Below, piece after piece: positions 18,759 to 28,167 of a stretch of 64,000 bases of DNA (position 1 is the first letter of the stretch; each line of letters opens with the position of its first letter). This DNA comes from Crystallibacter degradans. Its GTDB lineage: Bacteria; Actinomycetota; Actinomycetes; Actinomycetales; Micrococcaceae. A program made the translations under genes and the position numbers. The notes beneath the pieces were generated by a model. It did not search any database and was not told the origin of the DNA. It was given only the letters and a program-made list of their open reading frames with translations. The DNA lies in contig NZ_JABBCH010000003.1 in NCBI RefSeq assembly GCF_012952295.1, forward strand, positions 1-64,000, written 5' to 3'.

Positions 18759-20435
18759 ATGACTGGCAGCGATGTGGGGTCTACATTCTCGCGGCGGCAG
18801 TTCAATGCTGCGGCGGCCCTGACAGTGCTCGGTGCCGCAGGTCTGCTGGGCGGCAGCCTGTCCAGGGCGGTGACGGAGACAGGTCCACGCCCGCTCGCGG
18901 TCAGCCTCGCCGCGGCCGTCCCCAACCGGGTCTACCGCATCACCGCGCGGGAGCGCGCCCGGGTCACGGACGCGCCGAAGCACGAGTTCCGCGGCTTCTG
19001 GCTCTCCAGCGTGGTCAACATCGACTGGCCGTCCAGGTCCGGTCTGACCGCAGCCGTCCAGCAAACCGAGCTCCGCGGCTGGCTGGACCTGGCCCGCAGC
19101 CGGAACCTCAACGCGGTTCTGCTGCAGGTCCGCCCGGCCGGCGACGTCTTCTGGCCGTCCAAAGTTGGCGAACCGTGGTCCCGCTACCTGACCGGCACGC
19201 AGGGCAGGAACCCCGGCTATGATCCGTTGGCCTACGCAGTCAGCCAGGCCCATGCCCGGAACCTGCACCTGCACGCCTGGTTCAATCCGTTCCGCGCGGG
19301 CATGACGGCGAACCTGGCCGACCTGATCTCCTGGCACCCCGCGCGGAAGAATCCCAGCTGGACCTTCGCCTACGGCGGCCGGCGCTACTACAACCCCGGC
19401 ATCCCCGCCGTGCGCAGTTTCATCATCAAGGTGATTGCCGAGGTCGTGGCAAAGTACGACGTCGACGGCGTGCATCTGGACGACTACTTCTATCCCTATC
19501 CGGTAACCGGCCAAAGCATTCCGGACTCGGCCGCCTACAACGCCTACCGGCTGCCGGGCGAAAGCCTGGCGAACTTCCGGCGGCGCAGCGTGAACGTTTT
19601 TGTCCGCGACCTGAGCACCAGGATCGCCGCCACCAAGCCACGGATGCTGTTCGGCATCAGCCCGTTCGGGATCTGGCGCAACCAGTCGACGGACAGCCGC
19701 GGCTCGGCCACGTCCGGATTCCAGAGCTACGACGGGATCTTCGCCGACTCGCGGCTCTGGGTGAAGCAGGGCTGGCTGGACTACGTGGTGCCGCAGCTCT
19801 ACTGGCACCAGGGCAATCCGGCAGCGGACTACAACACGCTGGTCAACTGGTGGTCGGCGCAGGTCAACGGCACCAACTGCAAGCTCTACATCGGCGAGGC
19901 CGCCTACAAGGTCGGCGACCCTGCCCAGGGCGCCGACTGGCAGGACCGGCGCGAGCTGTACAACCACACCGCCAAGTGCCGGGCGACGCCGCGGGTCAGC
20001 GGCCAGGTGTACTTCTCCGCGAAGTCCGTGCGGGCCAACAAACTGGGCAGCATCACTCTGGTGAAGGACAAGTACTACAACCGGGTGGCGATGACGCCGG
20101 TCATGTCCCATCTTGGCGCCCAGCGTCCCTACACCCCCGTGATCAGCAGTGCCCGCTGGAACGGCTCCGGCGTCGAGCTTATTTGGCGCGGTTCAAACAG
20201 CGGGACCCTGCCGCGGCATTACGCCATCTACCGCTGGGAAGCCAAAGCGGATTCCAGCGCTTTCATCCCCTCCCAGGCCGGTGCCCTGCGACGCGTGCAC
20301 CGCCGCCGCGGCAATCCCGAGAAGTTCGTGGACACGGGAGCGGTGCGGGGACGTACGTACTGGTACGTCCTCGTCGGGCTAAGCGACCTGATGGTCGAAT
20401 CCGCGGCCGCCTCCGCGATCTTCATCCGCGCCTGA
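18759..20435 (+). CDS. Secreted glycosyl-hydrolase-like protein (GHL10/YngK family)
   Basis: 558 residues. A twin-arginine signal (TFSRRQFNAAAALTVLGAAGLLGGS) predicts export in folded form. The following barrel domain belongs to the GHL10/DUF187 (YngK) group: EFRGFWLSSVVNIDWPS, NAVLLQVRPAGDVFWPS, LHLHAWFNPFRAGM, YDVDGVHLDDYFYPYP and WLDYVVPQLYWH. Acidic residues in HLDDYF are candidates for catalysis. The C-terminal about 90 residues look like a fibronectin-type or similar beta domain (GVELIWRGSNSG, YAIYRWEAKADS). Substrate unknown, probably a cell-envelope or environmental polysaccharide. Confidence 0.85.
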   Translation: MTGSDVGSTFSRRQFNAAAALTVLGAAGLLGGSLSRAVTETGPRPLAVSLAAAVPNRVYRITARERARVTDAPKHEFRGFWLSSVVNIDWPSRSGLTAAVQQTELRGWLDLARSRNLNAVLLQVRPAGDVFWPSKVGEPWSRYLTGTQGRNPGYDPLAYAVSQAHARNLHLHAWFNPFRAGMTANLADLISWHPARKNPSWTFAYGGRRYYNPGIPAVRSFIIKVIAEVVAKYDVDGVHLDDYFYPYPVTGQSIPDSAAYNAYRLPGESLANFRRRSVNVFVRDLSTRIAATKPRMLFGISPFGIWRNQSTDSRGSATSGFQSYDGIFADSRLWVKQGWLDYVVPQLYWHQGNPAADYNTLVNWWSAQVNGTNCKLYIGEAAYKVGDPAQGADWQDRRELYNHTAKCRATPRVSGQVYFSAKSVRANKLGSITLVKDKYYNRVAMTPVMSHLGAQRPYTPVISSARWNGSGVELIWRGSNSGTLPRHYAIYRWEAKADSSAFIPSQAGALRRVHRRRGNPEKFVDTGAVRGRTYWYVLVGLSDLMVESAAASAIFIRA

Positions 20436-20477
20436 GGGAGCCGGACGAGCCAGGTGCCCGCTTGGACGGCCTGGCCA

Positions 20478-21635
20478 TCAGCTGGTCCGCAACGGCCAGG
20501 GCCGCCAGCCCTCCGGAACTTCTTGCAGCTTCAGCTCAGCCTCGCGGAGCCGGATCCCGGCGACGGCATCGGGCTCTCCCCTGCCGCCTTCCTCCCAGGC
20601 ACCGTCCGCCGCCGTCAACGCATATTCGCTCCACCCGCGCCGGCCCACCGGATACCGCTCACCGTAGCCGCCGGCGGCTACCGCAAGCACCAGCCGCTCC
20701 AGCCGGTCGGCCTCCGATTCGGCAGTTTCGTCGCAGGCGTCGCAGCCGCAGGACGGGAAGATGAACTCGTGCAGCAACCCGGCATGCACCACCACGCCGG
20801 GGTAACTGGTAAACCCGATAGTCAGGACCGCGGCGCCAGGGTCGCGGGGACTTAGCCGGACCGCTTCCCGCACCTCATCGGAGTGCACCAGCAGATCCGG
20901 CACGTGCTCAGGGTCAGGATCCACATCGACGTCGTAGACCTCACCAAGGTGCTCGATCAGTGCGCGGGCCACGGTGTGCAGTCCGGCGAAGCGCTCAGTA
21001 TTGCTGTCCATGCTGTAGGCCTCGGGCAGCGGGCCGTCCTCGCCCCACCTGCTCCCGTATGGAATGGGCTGTCCGTCCGGCGAGCTGAACACTTCCACCG
21101 GCAGCGCCGGCCGGATGTACGGGGGTTGGTCTGGCGCAGGCTGCGCCGGCCGCGGTTGCATGGCGGGCAGGTTTTCTGCCTCTTCGCTCTCCCACTCCTG
21201 GATGACGGAGATGAATCCCTGCAGCCACTCGGCATCGGCATCGCGGATCCGTCCGGGCAGACCCTCGATCTCGAACTGCAGGTCATCGTTTCCGACGGTC
21301 GGTGAACCACCCTCGAAAGTCCGCCACTGGGCGTCCGGCCGCAGGCTGGCCAGCACGTTTCCAGCGAATACTCCTGCCGCGGCTTCGAGCGCACTGTCAT
21401 TGGCGATCGTGGCACCGGACGAGTGCATTAATTCCACGAGCCGGGCCGAATCGGATGCCAGCTGGCGTGCGTCCACGTCCTGTTCGATGCAGAAGGCGAC
21501 GAATGGCCCGTACCCACGCGCGTGCCGGACCGGCCGCTGGGTTTCGGACTCCGGCCGATAGAGCGCCCGCGAGCGCCGCATCGGTTCAGGCAGTTCTACC
21601 GCGGGTCCCTCGAAAACATCCTCAGCATCTCCCAT
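20478..21635 (-). CDS. Two-part hypothetical protein with DUF6226-like C-terminus
   Basis: 385 residues, cytoplasmic, no signal. The N-terminal half (about 40-165: GYGPFVAFCIEQDVDARQ to GFISVIQEWESEE) is a separate helical domain. A Pro-rich linker follows. The C-terminal half (about 190-385: YGSRWGEDGPLPEAYSMDSNTERFAGLHTVARALIEHL, then YPGVVVHAGLLHEFIFPSCGCDACDE) matches what I remember of the DUF6226 family, including its CGCDACDE cysteine cluster, which may bind a metal. Function unknown. The name of the DUF rests on memory. Confidence 0.7.
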   Translation of the reverse strand: MGDAEDVFEGPAVELPEPMRRSRALYRPESETQRPVRHARGYGPFVAFCIEQDVDARQLASDSARLVELMHSSGATIANDSALEAAAGVFAGNVLASLRPDAQWRTFEGGSPTVGNDDLQFEIEGLPGRIRDADAEWLQGFISVIQEWESEEAENLPAMQPRPAQPAPDQPPYIRPALPVEVFSSPDGQPIPYGSRWGEDGPLPEAYSMDSNTERFAGLHTVARALIEHLGEVYDVDVDPDPEHVPDLLVHSDEVREAVRLSPRDPGAAVLTIGFTSYPGVVVHAGLLHEFIFPSCGCDACDETAESEADRLERLVLAVAAGGYGERYPVGRRGWSEYALTAADGAWEEGGRGEPDAVAGIRLREAELKLQEVPEGWRPWPLRTS

Positions 21636-21738
21636 GACCAGATCCTAGCCCGCATCGTCCGGATGTGGGCACCGAGGGTGTGCGGGCTGGCCGCGCTGCG
21701 TCTGGCCATATGCGTAGCGGTCCTGTGATCATTGGACC

Positions 21739-22857
21739 ATGGCCGTGGAAACAGATGAGCAGGCCAGCGGCTGGAGACGCGGCTGGTCATGGGTAAAGTC
21801 GAAGCTGACCGCTCCCCGTACACTGTTGGCGTTTAAGGCTGCGCTGGCGGCAGCGCTGGCTTTTTTCATCGCAACGTTCATGCCGGGCGTCGTCGATGAC
21901 TACCCGTACTACGCCCCGCTGGGCGCCGTCATCAGCATGTATCCAACGCTGATGGGCTCGGCGAAGGCAGGACTGCAGACCCTGACCGGCCTCGCCATCG
22001 GAATCTTCCTGGCCTCGATCATCCTGTTCACTGGAATCCCTTCGCTGCCGGGGGTTGCTTTCGTCGTCGGGGCCGGGGTTCTGATCGCGGGCAGCAAAAG
22101 GCTCGGCAATGGGCAGGAGTATGTGCCGGTAACGGCGCTGTTTGTCCTGATCATCGGCGGCCCCAATGCGGAGGCATTCTCGCTCGGGTACATCGTCCAG
22201 ATGGCCGTGGGTATTGCCGTGGGACTGGCCGTCAACGCCCTGATATTCCCGCCCCTGAACTTTAGCGCGGCAGCCCTGAAGCTCTCGGACTTCCGTACTC
22301 TTCTAGCACGGCATGTGGACGAGATCGGAGAAGCACTGACCGAACGCTGGCCGCCGGAACATGAGGACTGGTCCACCCGAAGCCAGGCCTTGATGGAAGG
22401 TGCCGCTGCGGTCCGCAGCGCGGTATCGAAAGCAGACCAGGGACGCAAGGGAAACCCCCGCGCGTTGCGATACCGCCGGAACCTGCAGACCGACTTCGCG
22501 GACCTGTATGCCTTGGAAAACATCACATTCCACGTCCGCGACATCAGCGACGTGCTCTCCTCAGCCGTCTGGGGAAAGCCGTTTCCAGCCGAACTCCCAC
22601 CGGAAATGTGCGCGCCCATCAGCGACGCCATGCACGCCGTTGCCGCGCTGCTGCGCGCATGGGACACCTGGACCGAGGATCACCCCAGTCTCGCCGAAGC
22701 CGACGCCGCGCTTGCGATGCTGCAGGAAAAGATGGATCAGGAACGCCAGCAGGGCGCCGCCGCATTAACTGCCACCGCCTCGGTAGCGATGGCCCTCAAA
22801 CGCATCATCGACGGAATCCGCCTACGCGTCGTGCCGGATGTCACGGACGCCCGGTAG
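21739..22857 (+). CDS. FUSC-type inner-membrane protein (aromatic-acid exporter-like)
   Basis: 372 residues. The first about 175 residues hold five to six membrane helices (LLAFKAALAAALAFFIATFMPG, YYAPLGAVISMY, AGLQTLTGLAIGIFLASIILF, VAFVVGAGVLIAG, VPVTALFVLIIGG, VQMAVGIAVGLAVNALIF). The rest is a soluble helical domain. This is the FUSC/ArAE layout of proteins linked to export of aromatic acids and related compounds. Its 3' end overlaps that of the multicopper oxidase by 36 bases, tail-to-tail. No partner periplasmic gene nearby. Confidence 0.82.
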   Translation: MAVETDEQASGWRRGWSWVKSKLTAPRTLLAFKAALAAALAFFIATFMPGVVDDYPYYAPLGAVISMYPTLMGSAKAGLQTLTGLAIGIFLASIILFTGIPSLPGVAFVVGAGVLIAGSKRLGNGQEYVPVTALFVLIIGGPNAEAFSLGYIVQMAVGIAVGLAVNALIFPPLNFSAAALKLSDFRTLLARHVDEIGEALTERWPPEHEDWSTRSQALMEGAAAVRSAVSKADQGRKGNPRALRYRRNLQTDFADLYALENITFHVRDISDVLSSAVWGKPFPAELPPEMCAPISDAMHAVAALLRAWDTWTEDHPSLAEADAALAMLQEKMDQERQQGAAALTATASVAMALKRIIDGIRLRVVPDVTDAR

Positions 22858-24369
22858 CGGGTGCGCCGAGGGCGCGTGGTGAGCACCGCCGTCGTTGGTT
22901 GGAATTGCACCGGCAGACTGCCCCGGCTCGACGACCACGAACTGGCCCATCATGCCCTCGTCTTCGTGCAGCAGCAGGTGGCAGTGGAACATGTACGGCA
23001 GCTGCGGATCCGCGTAGTCCTCGAAAGTCATGATCAACCGGTAGGTTTTCTGCGGCGACAGGTACACCGTGTCCTTCCGGCCGGCCAGGTGAGCGGGCGG
23101 GGCTTCGCCGTCGATGCTCAGGATCTGGAACTGCACGTCGTGGATGTGGAAGTTGTGCGGGAACAGGTTCTTGTTGCGCACCTCCCACACCTCGGTGGCG
23201 CCGAGCGTGACGGTTTCGTCGATCCTGCCCATGTCCATGGTTCGGCCGTTGATCTTGCGCCCCTCGAGTTCAAAAGAGCGGGTCACGGAGGCGTCGAATT
23301 CGTCCGTCCCGAAATCACTCAAGGTGGGGGAAACAGCGGACGACGGCGCCAGCTCACCGGCGGCGCGCAACTCCAGGACGTCGAAGGAATCGTTGGCACC
23401 GAAAGCGAACGGAGCGGCCACCGCACCAAGATCCGGCTCCGAGGAGCGCAGCATCGCCGTGGTTCCCGGTTCCACCGCCACCACAATCTCGGCGCGCTCT
23501 CCCGGCGAGAGCTGGATGTTGCGCTGCTCCAGCGGCGAGCGCAGCAGCCCGCCGTCGGTGGCCACCAGTTGGAACGGCCGGCCGTCCTCAAAGCCGAAGT
23601 TGTAGATGCGCGCCGTGGAGCCGTTGAGCAGCCGGAGCCGGACCTTCTCAGTGGTCACCTTGTGGTGCGCGCCGATGGTCCCGTTGACCATGACCGTGCT
23701 GCCGAGCAGACCGATCTCGTTGCCATCGTTCTGCAGGGTCAGCTGGCCGTCCTCGGTGAACTGCTTGTCCTGCACAATCACCGGGATGTCGTCCACGCCG
23801 TATTCCGAGGGCAGGCCGGAAGCGGCGGTGTCCTCATCGTCGAGGATGAACATGCCGGCCAGGCCGCGGTACACCTGGTCCTCGGTCTCGCCGTGCGGAT
23901 GCGGGTGGTACCAGAGGGTGGCGCCCGGCTAGTCGATCAGCCACTCCGGATGCCAGGTCCCGCCCGGTTCCATCTCCTGGTGCGGGCCGCCGTCCATCGC
24001 CGCGGGCAGGTGCATGCCGTGCCAGTGGACGCTGGTGGTCCTCTCCAGCTGATTGCTGAAGTTCACGGCAACCTTCTCGCCGCGCTTGGCCCGGAGCGTG
24101 GGCCCGAGGAAGCTGCCGTTGAAGCCCATGGTTTCAGTGGCGGAAGTATCGGTTGAGAAGTAGTTTGAGAAGTCGGTTGTGCCGGACTGGGCCGTCAGGT
24201 CGAAAACCCGCGTGCCGTCGTCGTCAATCCTGGATTCAGCCAGCGGCGGGATGTGCAGCGGCTGGTCAAAGTCAGCCGGCACCGTCACTTCGGAGATTGA
24301 CCCGCAGCCGGCGAGCGCCAGCATCACCGCGGCGCCGAGCGCCAGGAGTCTGGGAGAACGCCGCTTCAT
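22822..24369 (-). pseudogene. Multicopper oxidase interrupted by an in-frame amber codon
   Basis: The frame starts at the ATG at 24369 (GGGGAGG upstream) with a lipoprotein signal (LALGAAVMLALAGC) and reads to 22822, 516 codons, but codon 147 (23929-23931) is TAG. Both sides are in the same frame and fit one oxidase: HWHGMHLP before the stop, then WYHPHPHGETEDQ, HNFHIHDVQF and HCHLLLHEDEGMM after it. All four copper-binding motifs, including the type-1 Cys-His-Met set, survive. At the stop the family usually has Gln (IDQPGATLWYH), one base from TAG. The product would be a surface laccase-like or copper-detoxifying enzyme. Either a recent nonsense mutation or a base-call error. Confidence 0.88.
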
Positions 24370-24791
24370 CGCGCCTCCCCAGCCTGTCCAGCCTGCACGC
24401 GCCGCAGCCCCTGCACGCCCCACGCCAGCAAACCCGCAACCAGCCCGTAGAATGCGTTGCTCAGTACCAGCGGGACGAGGACAAACGGCATCGCCAACGG
24501 CCCGCGCAGCTCGCCGGTCAGGATCGGCGTCAGGAGGGCGCTGATCACCATCAGGTAGACCGCGTACGCCACACCGGCCAGCACGAGCGTCAGGACGGGG
24601 CGTCCGACGTTGCCAAGTCCGACAATCAGGATCCAGGCCAGCGCGATCGCGAGAATCAGGATCGGGGCCACGGCCCGCATGCCGAGGGCCTCGACGACGC
24701 CGGTCATGCGCGCGAGGGGATGGATGAGGCCCAACGCGCCGAGCCCCAAAATCAGCGGCCATTGGAGGGAGGATTTACGTGTTTGTTCCAT
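24366..24791 (-). CDS. Small integral membrane protein preceding the multicopper oxidase
   Basis: 141 residues from the ATG at 24791 (MEQTRKSSLQW). The longer frame to 24926 overlaps the divergent kinase promoter region and reads unlike a protein start. Four membrane helices are evident (WPLILGLGALGLIHPL, APILILAIALAWILIVGL, LTLVLAGVAYAVYLMVISALL, FVLVPLVLSNAFYGLVAGLLAWG). The stop overlaps the oxidase ATG (ATGA), so the two are translationally coupled. No family recognised. Perhaps an assembly or membrane partner of the oxidase. Confidence 0.75.
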   Translation of the reverse strand: MEQTRKSSLQWPLILGLGALGLIHPLARMTGVVEALGMRAVAPILILAIALAWILIVGLGNVGRPVLTLVLAGVAYAVYLMVISALLTPILTGELRGPLAMPFVLVPLVLSNAFYGLVAGLLAWGVQGLRRVQAGQAGEAR

Positions 24792-24934
24792 GGCTTCAAC
24801 GCTAGGAAGCGGACGGGCCAGCCACATCGGCCCCCTGCCGTCACTTGCAGTAGGCAGGTGTGTGGCGGATTGTCGTTGAAAAGCGACAACGGGATACTGC
24901 AGCAGGCGGACGCGCCCCGGCGGCAACTCCTACG

Positions 24935-26119
24935 ATGGCAAGCATGGACAGAACTGCCAGGACCGAAGAGGCCCATCCCCGGCTGGTCGATGCCCTGCTG
25001 GCGGTCGGCATGGCACTGGCGGTCTCAGTGGTCATCGCCGCGGATCTGGAAGGCACCGACCAGACCCAGCCGGCGGCGTATCTGTTCGCGGTCTGCTTCG
25101 GCCTGCTGATGCTGGCCCGGCGGCGCTTCCCCCGGATCGTCCTGGCGGCGACCATCCTCGGCATCTTCGCCTACTACGCCCTGGGCTACCCGCCCATCGG
25201 CATCTCGCTTCCCGCCGTGGCCGCCGTCTATTCCGCGGCCGAGGCAAACCGCACGCGCTGGGCCGCCGGCGCGGGCGCGGTGCTGATCGCCGTCTCCGCC
25301 TACTTCCGGATCAAGGAAGGCCAGCCCACGGCGTACCTGGTCAGCTACGAGCTCATCACCAACATCGCCCTCATTGCGGCGGCGATCGCCCTCGGCGTGA
25401 CGGTGCGGATGCGCCGCGAGTCCCGTGCCCAGCAGGAGCGCCTGACCCTGCTCACCGCCGCCCAGCACGCGCGCGAGGCCGAACAGCGCATCCACGAGGA
25501 ACGCATCCGCATGGCCCGGGATCTGCACGACGTCATCGGCCACACCATGTCGGTCATCTCGGTCCACAGCAACGTAGCCGCAGAAGCGATAGGGAACGAC
25601 GACGGCGCCGCCGCCCGGGCCATCGAACAGATCCGCACGGCTACCTCGGAGACGATGAAGGAGCTGCGGTCCACGGTCAAGCTGCTCCGCTCCCCGGAGT
25701 CCGGCAACGGCCGCACCGCGGTGGGGCTCGACGGCGTGGAGCAGCTCTTCGGCTCGGCGCGCGAAACAGGGCTGGCAGTGGATGCCGCCATCACGGTGGC
25801 TCCCGGCGAGCTGTCTGGCACCATCGATGCGGCGGCCTACCGGATCGTCCAGGAGTCGCTGACCAACGTGATCCGGCACGCCCATGCCTCCCGTGTGGAA
25901 GTTTCGGCCGGTGTGGAGGATGGGGTGCTCCGGCTGGAGATAACAGACAGCGGTCGTGGGTCCGCGTCGGCCGATGCTGGAGCAACCGCTGACCCTTCCG
26001 GCCACGGACTGATCGGCATGCGGGAGCGGGCCACCCAACTCGGCGGCTACCTCAGCGCGGAGAAGACCTCGGCCGGATTTGTGGTCCGCGCGCAATTACC
26101 CGCGAGACTGGAACCATAA
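24935..26119 (+). CDS. NarL-type sensor histidine kinase
   Basis: About 391-394 residues. ATGs at 24935 and 24944 (MASMDRTART) are both possible, and neither has a strong ribosome-binding site. The N-terminal half has five or so membrane helices (DALLAVGMALAVSVVIA onward) without a large outer domain. The HisKA_3 dimerisation segment RIRMARDLHDVIGHTMSVISVHS carries the phosphorylated His, and the ATPase domain has YRIVQESLTNVIRHA and GHGLIGMRERATQLGGYL. It pairs with the response regulator that follows immediately. Signal unknown. Confidence 0.92.
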   Translation: MASMDRTARTEEAHPRLVDALLAVGMALAVSVVIAADLEGTDQTQPAAYLFAVCFGLLMLARRRFPRIVLAATILGIFAYYALGYPPIGISLPAVAAVYSAAEANRTRWAAGAGAVLIAVSAYFRIKEGQPTAYLVSYELITNIALIAAAIALGVTVRMRRESRAQQERLTLLTAAQHAREAEQRIHEERIRMARDLHDVIGHTMSVISVHSNVAAEAIGNDDGAAARAIEQIRTATSETMKELRSTVKLLRSPESGNGRTAVGLDGVEQLFGSARETGLAVDAAITVAPGELSGTIDAAAYRIVQESLTNVIRHAHASRVEVSAGVEDGVLRLEITDSGRGSASADAGATADPSGHGLIGMRERATQLGGYLSAEKTSAGFVVRAQLPARLEP

Positions 26120-26127
26120 TCCGGATA

Positions 26128-26784
26128 GTGCTGGTCGACGACCAGGAACTGGTACGCACGGGACTGCGCACCCTCGCCGAGCGCGACGGCGATATCGAGG
26201 CCGTGGCGGAGGCCGACAACGGCGAGACCGGGCTGGACGCCGTCCGCCGGCACAAGCCCGACGTTGTGCTCATGGACATCCGGATGCCGGTCATGGACGG
26301 CTTGGAAGCGACGTCGAAGATCATCGCCGATGAGTCGCTCGCCGGAGTGCGCGTCCTGATCCTGACCACCTTCGACGAGGACGAGAACGTCTTTGAGGCC
26401 ATCCGGATCGGCGCCGCCGGCTACCTGCTCAAGGACATCTCGCCAGCCGAGCTCCGCCACGCTATCCGGGTGGTGGCCGAGGGCGAGTCCCTGCTCTCGC
26501 CCTCGATCACCCGCAAGGTTATGCAGTCCCTGGCCAGCGGTGCTGCGCTGAAGGTCGACGACCGGCCCTTACTGCACCTGACGGAACGCGAGCGCGAAGT
26601 CCTCGCCCAGATCGGCCGCGGCCTGTCCAACGACGAGCTTGCACAGAAGCTCTTCATCAGCCCTGCAACCGCCCGCACCTATGTGAGCCGTTTGCTCGCG
26701 AAACTACACGCCCGCGACCGCGCCCAGCTGGTAGTCCTTGCCTACGAAACAGGCCTGGTCTCGCCGGGGTCAGCCGAAAGGTAA
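26128..26784 (+). CDS. LuxR-type response regulator, start codon altered
   Basis: Receiver domain (about 1-120) with phospho-acceptor Asp in VVLMDIRMPVMDG and Lys in GYLLKDISP, then a LuxR helix-turn-helix (LTEREREVLAQIGRGLSNDELAQ, LFISPATARTYVSRLLAKL). Read from the first acceptable codon, GTG at 26128, the protein lacks the usual four leading residues. The frame continues upstream as ATA ATC CGG ATA, i.e. I-I-R-I before VLVDDQ, where homologues have M-I-R-I. The ATA at 26116-26118 overlaps the kinase stop TAA, so one G-to-A change would have turned ATGA into ATAA. Expression may now depend on GTG or on a rare start. Confidence 0.9.
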   Translation: MLVDDQELVRTGLRTLAERDGDIEAVAEADNGETGLDAVRRHKPDVVLMDIRMPVMDGLEATSKIIADESLAGVRVLILTTFDEDENVFEAIRIGAAGYLLKDISPAELRHAIRVVAEGESLLSPSITRKVMQSLASGAALKVDDRPLLHLTEREREVLAQIGRGLSNDELAQKLFISPATARTYVSRLLAKLHARDRAQLVVLAYETGLVSPGSAER

Positions 26785-26955
26785 GACCAGGAGAACTGTC
26801 GTGTCCACTCGCGCGGCGTCGACCGCCCCGAACTGCCGGGAGTCCACGGACTCAAGCCTGTTGTCTCCCATCAGGAAGAGCTGGCCGGCGGGTACGCTCA
26901 CCGGCCAGAAAAATATGCCGCCCAGCTGATCACTGTTGACGTAGGGCTCACCCAA
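26770..26955 (-). pseudogene. C-terminal fragment of a type I signal peptidase
   Basis: The frame translates to GEPYVNSDQ, then VPAGQLFLMGDNRLESVDSRQFGAVDAARV and ends VLLVLPFG. VPxGxxFxMGDNRxxSxDSR is the box D/E signature of type I signal peptidases, and the spacing to the C-terminus is normal. The catalytic Ser (SMEP) and Lys boxes should lie upstream, at about 26956-27250, but I find no in-frame remnant, and a stop interrupts that stretch. The fragment starts at the tail of the response regulator (15-base antisense overlap). A dead remnant. Confidence 0.8.
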
Positions 26956-27217
26956 AGAACAGGGGTATCGGCATGTAGGATTTCCAGAACTCGGACCTGC
27001 TGGACGCGATTACGATCGTCCGGCTCCTAGACCGAGGCAGGGACCGCGACGTCGTAGCGTTCCTTGTCCCTATACCGTGGACGAGCTACGCACCGTTTCC
27101 CTCGCCTTGGCGACGGTGGCCCCCCTCCTGACCAGGAAGCCGGCGGACTTAAAGCCGTAACGTTATCTGTCTCTGATCGCCGCGGGGAATGGCGAAACAA
27201 ACGAGGGCAGCAGACCG

Positions 27218-27913
27218 GTGCCGATAGACTCCGAGCATGGATTTGTGGGACTGGGTAGAAACGTTGCTCGACGGGCTGGTCGGTGCCGCAGTCGGCGCCG
27301 GCGTGGCCGGCATCACGAAGCCCAGCTCGTCAAGCAGGAAGACGCGCTCGCCATGCAAATCAGAGCACAGCAGTTGTTTGACGAGACGGACCGCATGCAC
27401 CAGGCCGCCGCCGATCTGCTGGCCGACTTTGCACTCTTTGCGCGGGCAGCCACCGACCCCCAGGACCGCGAGGAGTACGATCTGGTCGTAATCTCCCAGA
27501 AACTGCACATAGACCTCAACCGCGTCTACTTTGACCTTAGGGCGGAGGATTACGGCTTCTACGATGTCACGGCCGATTGGGTGAAATTCCTTCTGACGCG
27601 GAAGCCGCACCATCGCGCTATGGCCGAAGTCAGGGACAGAGACATGGAGCAGAGCGGAGCCTTGGGGATTTCTCCTCAGGTGGACGAGGAGGAAATAGTT
27701 CGGATTCAGTTCGCAGCTTCCGTGACCACCGCCCAAGTGTCCTGGCTCTCCATGCAGATTGCCTCCTGGGTCCGGGCTCCGTTCGGCAACCGCGCCGGCA
27801 TCGTGGAGACAATGAGGGCCTCCCTCAACATCGCCAAAATAACGGACGAGGCGTGGGACGCTCACTTCCCCCCAGACAACAGCGGTCGGGAAGCACTTCC
27901 ACTCTTCTATTAA
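27218..27913 (+). pseudogene. Hypothetical gene with a probable frameshift near its start
   Basis: Two overlapping frames fit together as one protein. From the ATG at 27237 the peptide MDLWDWVETLLDGLVGAAVGAGVAG looks like a genuine hydrophobic N-terminus, but that frame then degenerates. From about 27320 onward the 27218 frame gives a credible protein: KQEDALAMQIRAQQLFDETDRMHQ, a Glu/Asp-rich helical domain and WAHFPPDNSGREALPLFY-like end. The 27218 frame's own start is Arg-rich and unconvincing. A single indel around 27305-27325 would explain this. Family unknown. Near the prophage relic. Confidence 0.55.
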
Positions 27914-28167
27914 TTTCCGCCAACCACGTCCAGAATAGGGCGCGAAGCAACACTGAAACCGGTCAGCCAGCCCCGCATGGCCTGCCTAGCCCGGTCCGCC
28001 TCGGTAGCTTCCCAGCCAGGTAGCTGGCTGTTTCGCGTGACCCGCCAAGCCGTAACCCGCCAGGATCCCCCTTCCCCTAATGCGCCCCTCACGCCGCCGG
28101 CCTGCCAAAGCAGACCCGAAGTCGGCCATCCATTCGGCGCACCCGGGTTTGGGAGAGACGGACCATC

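Noticed and set aside
27914-28167. Possible gene or att site before the capsid relic
   Set aside because: No frame with a start and family resemblance, and no tRNA or matching direct repeat at the other side of the relic could be found by eye.
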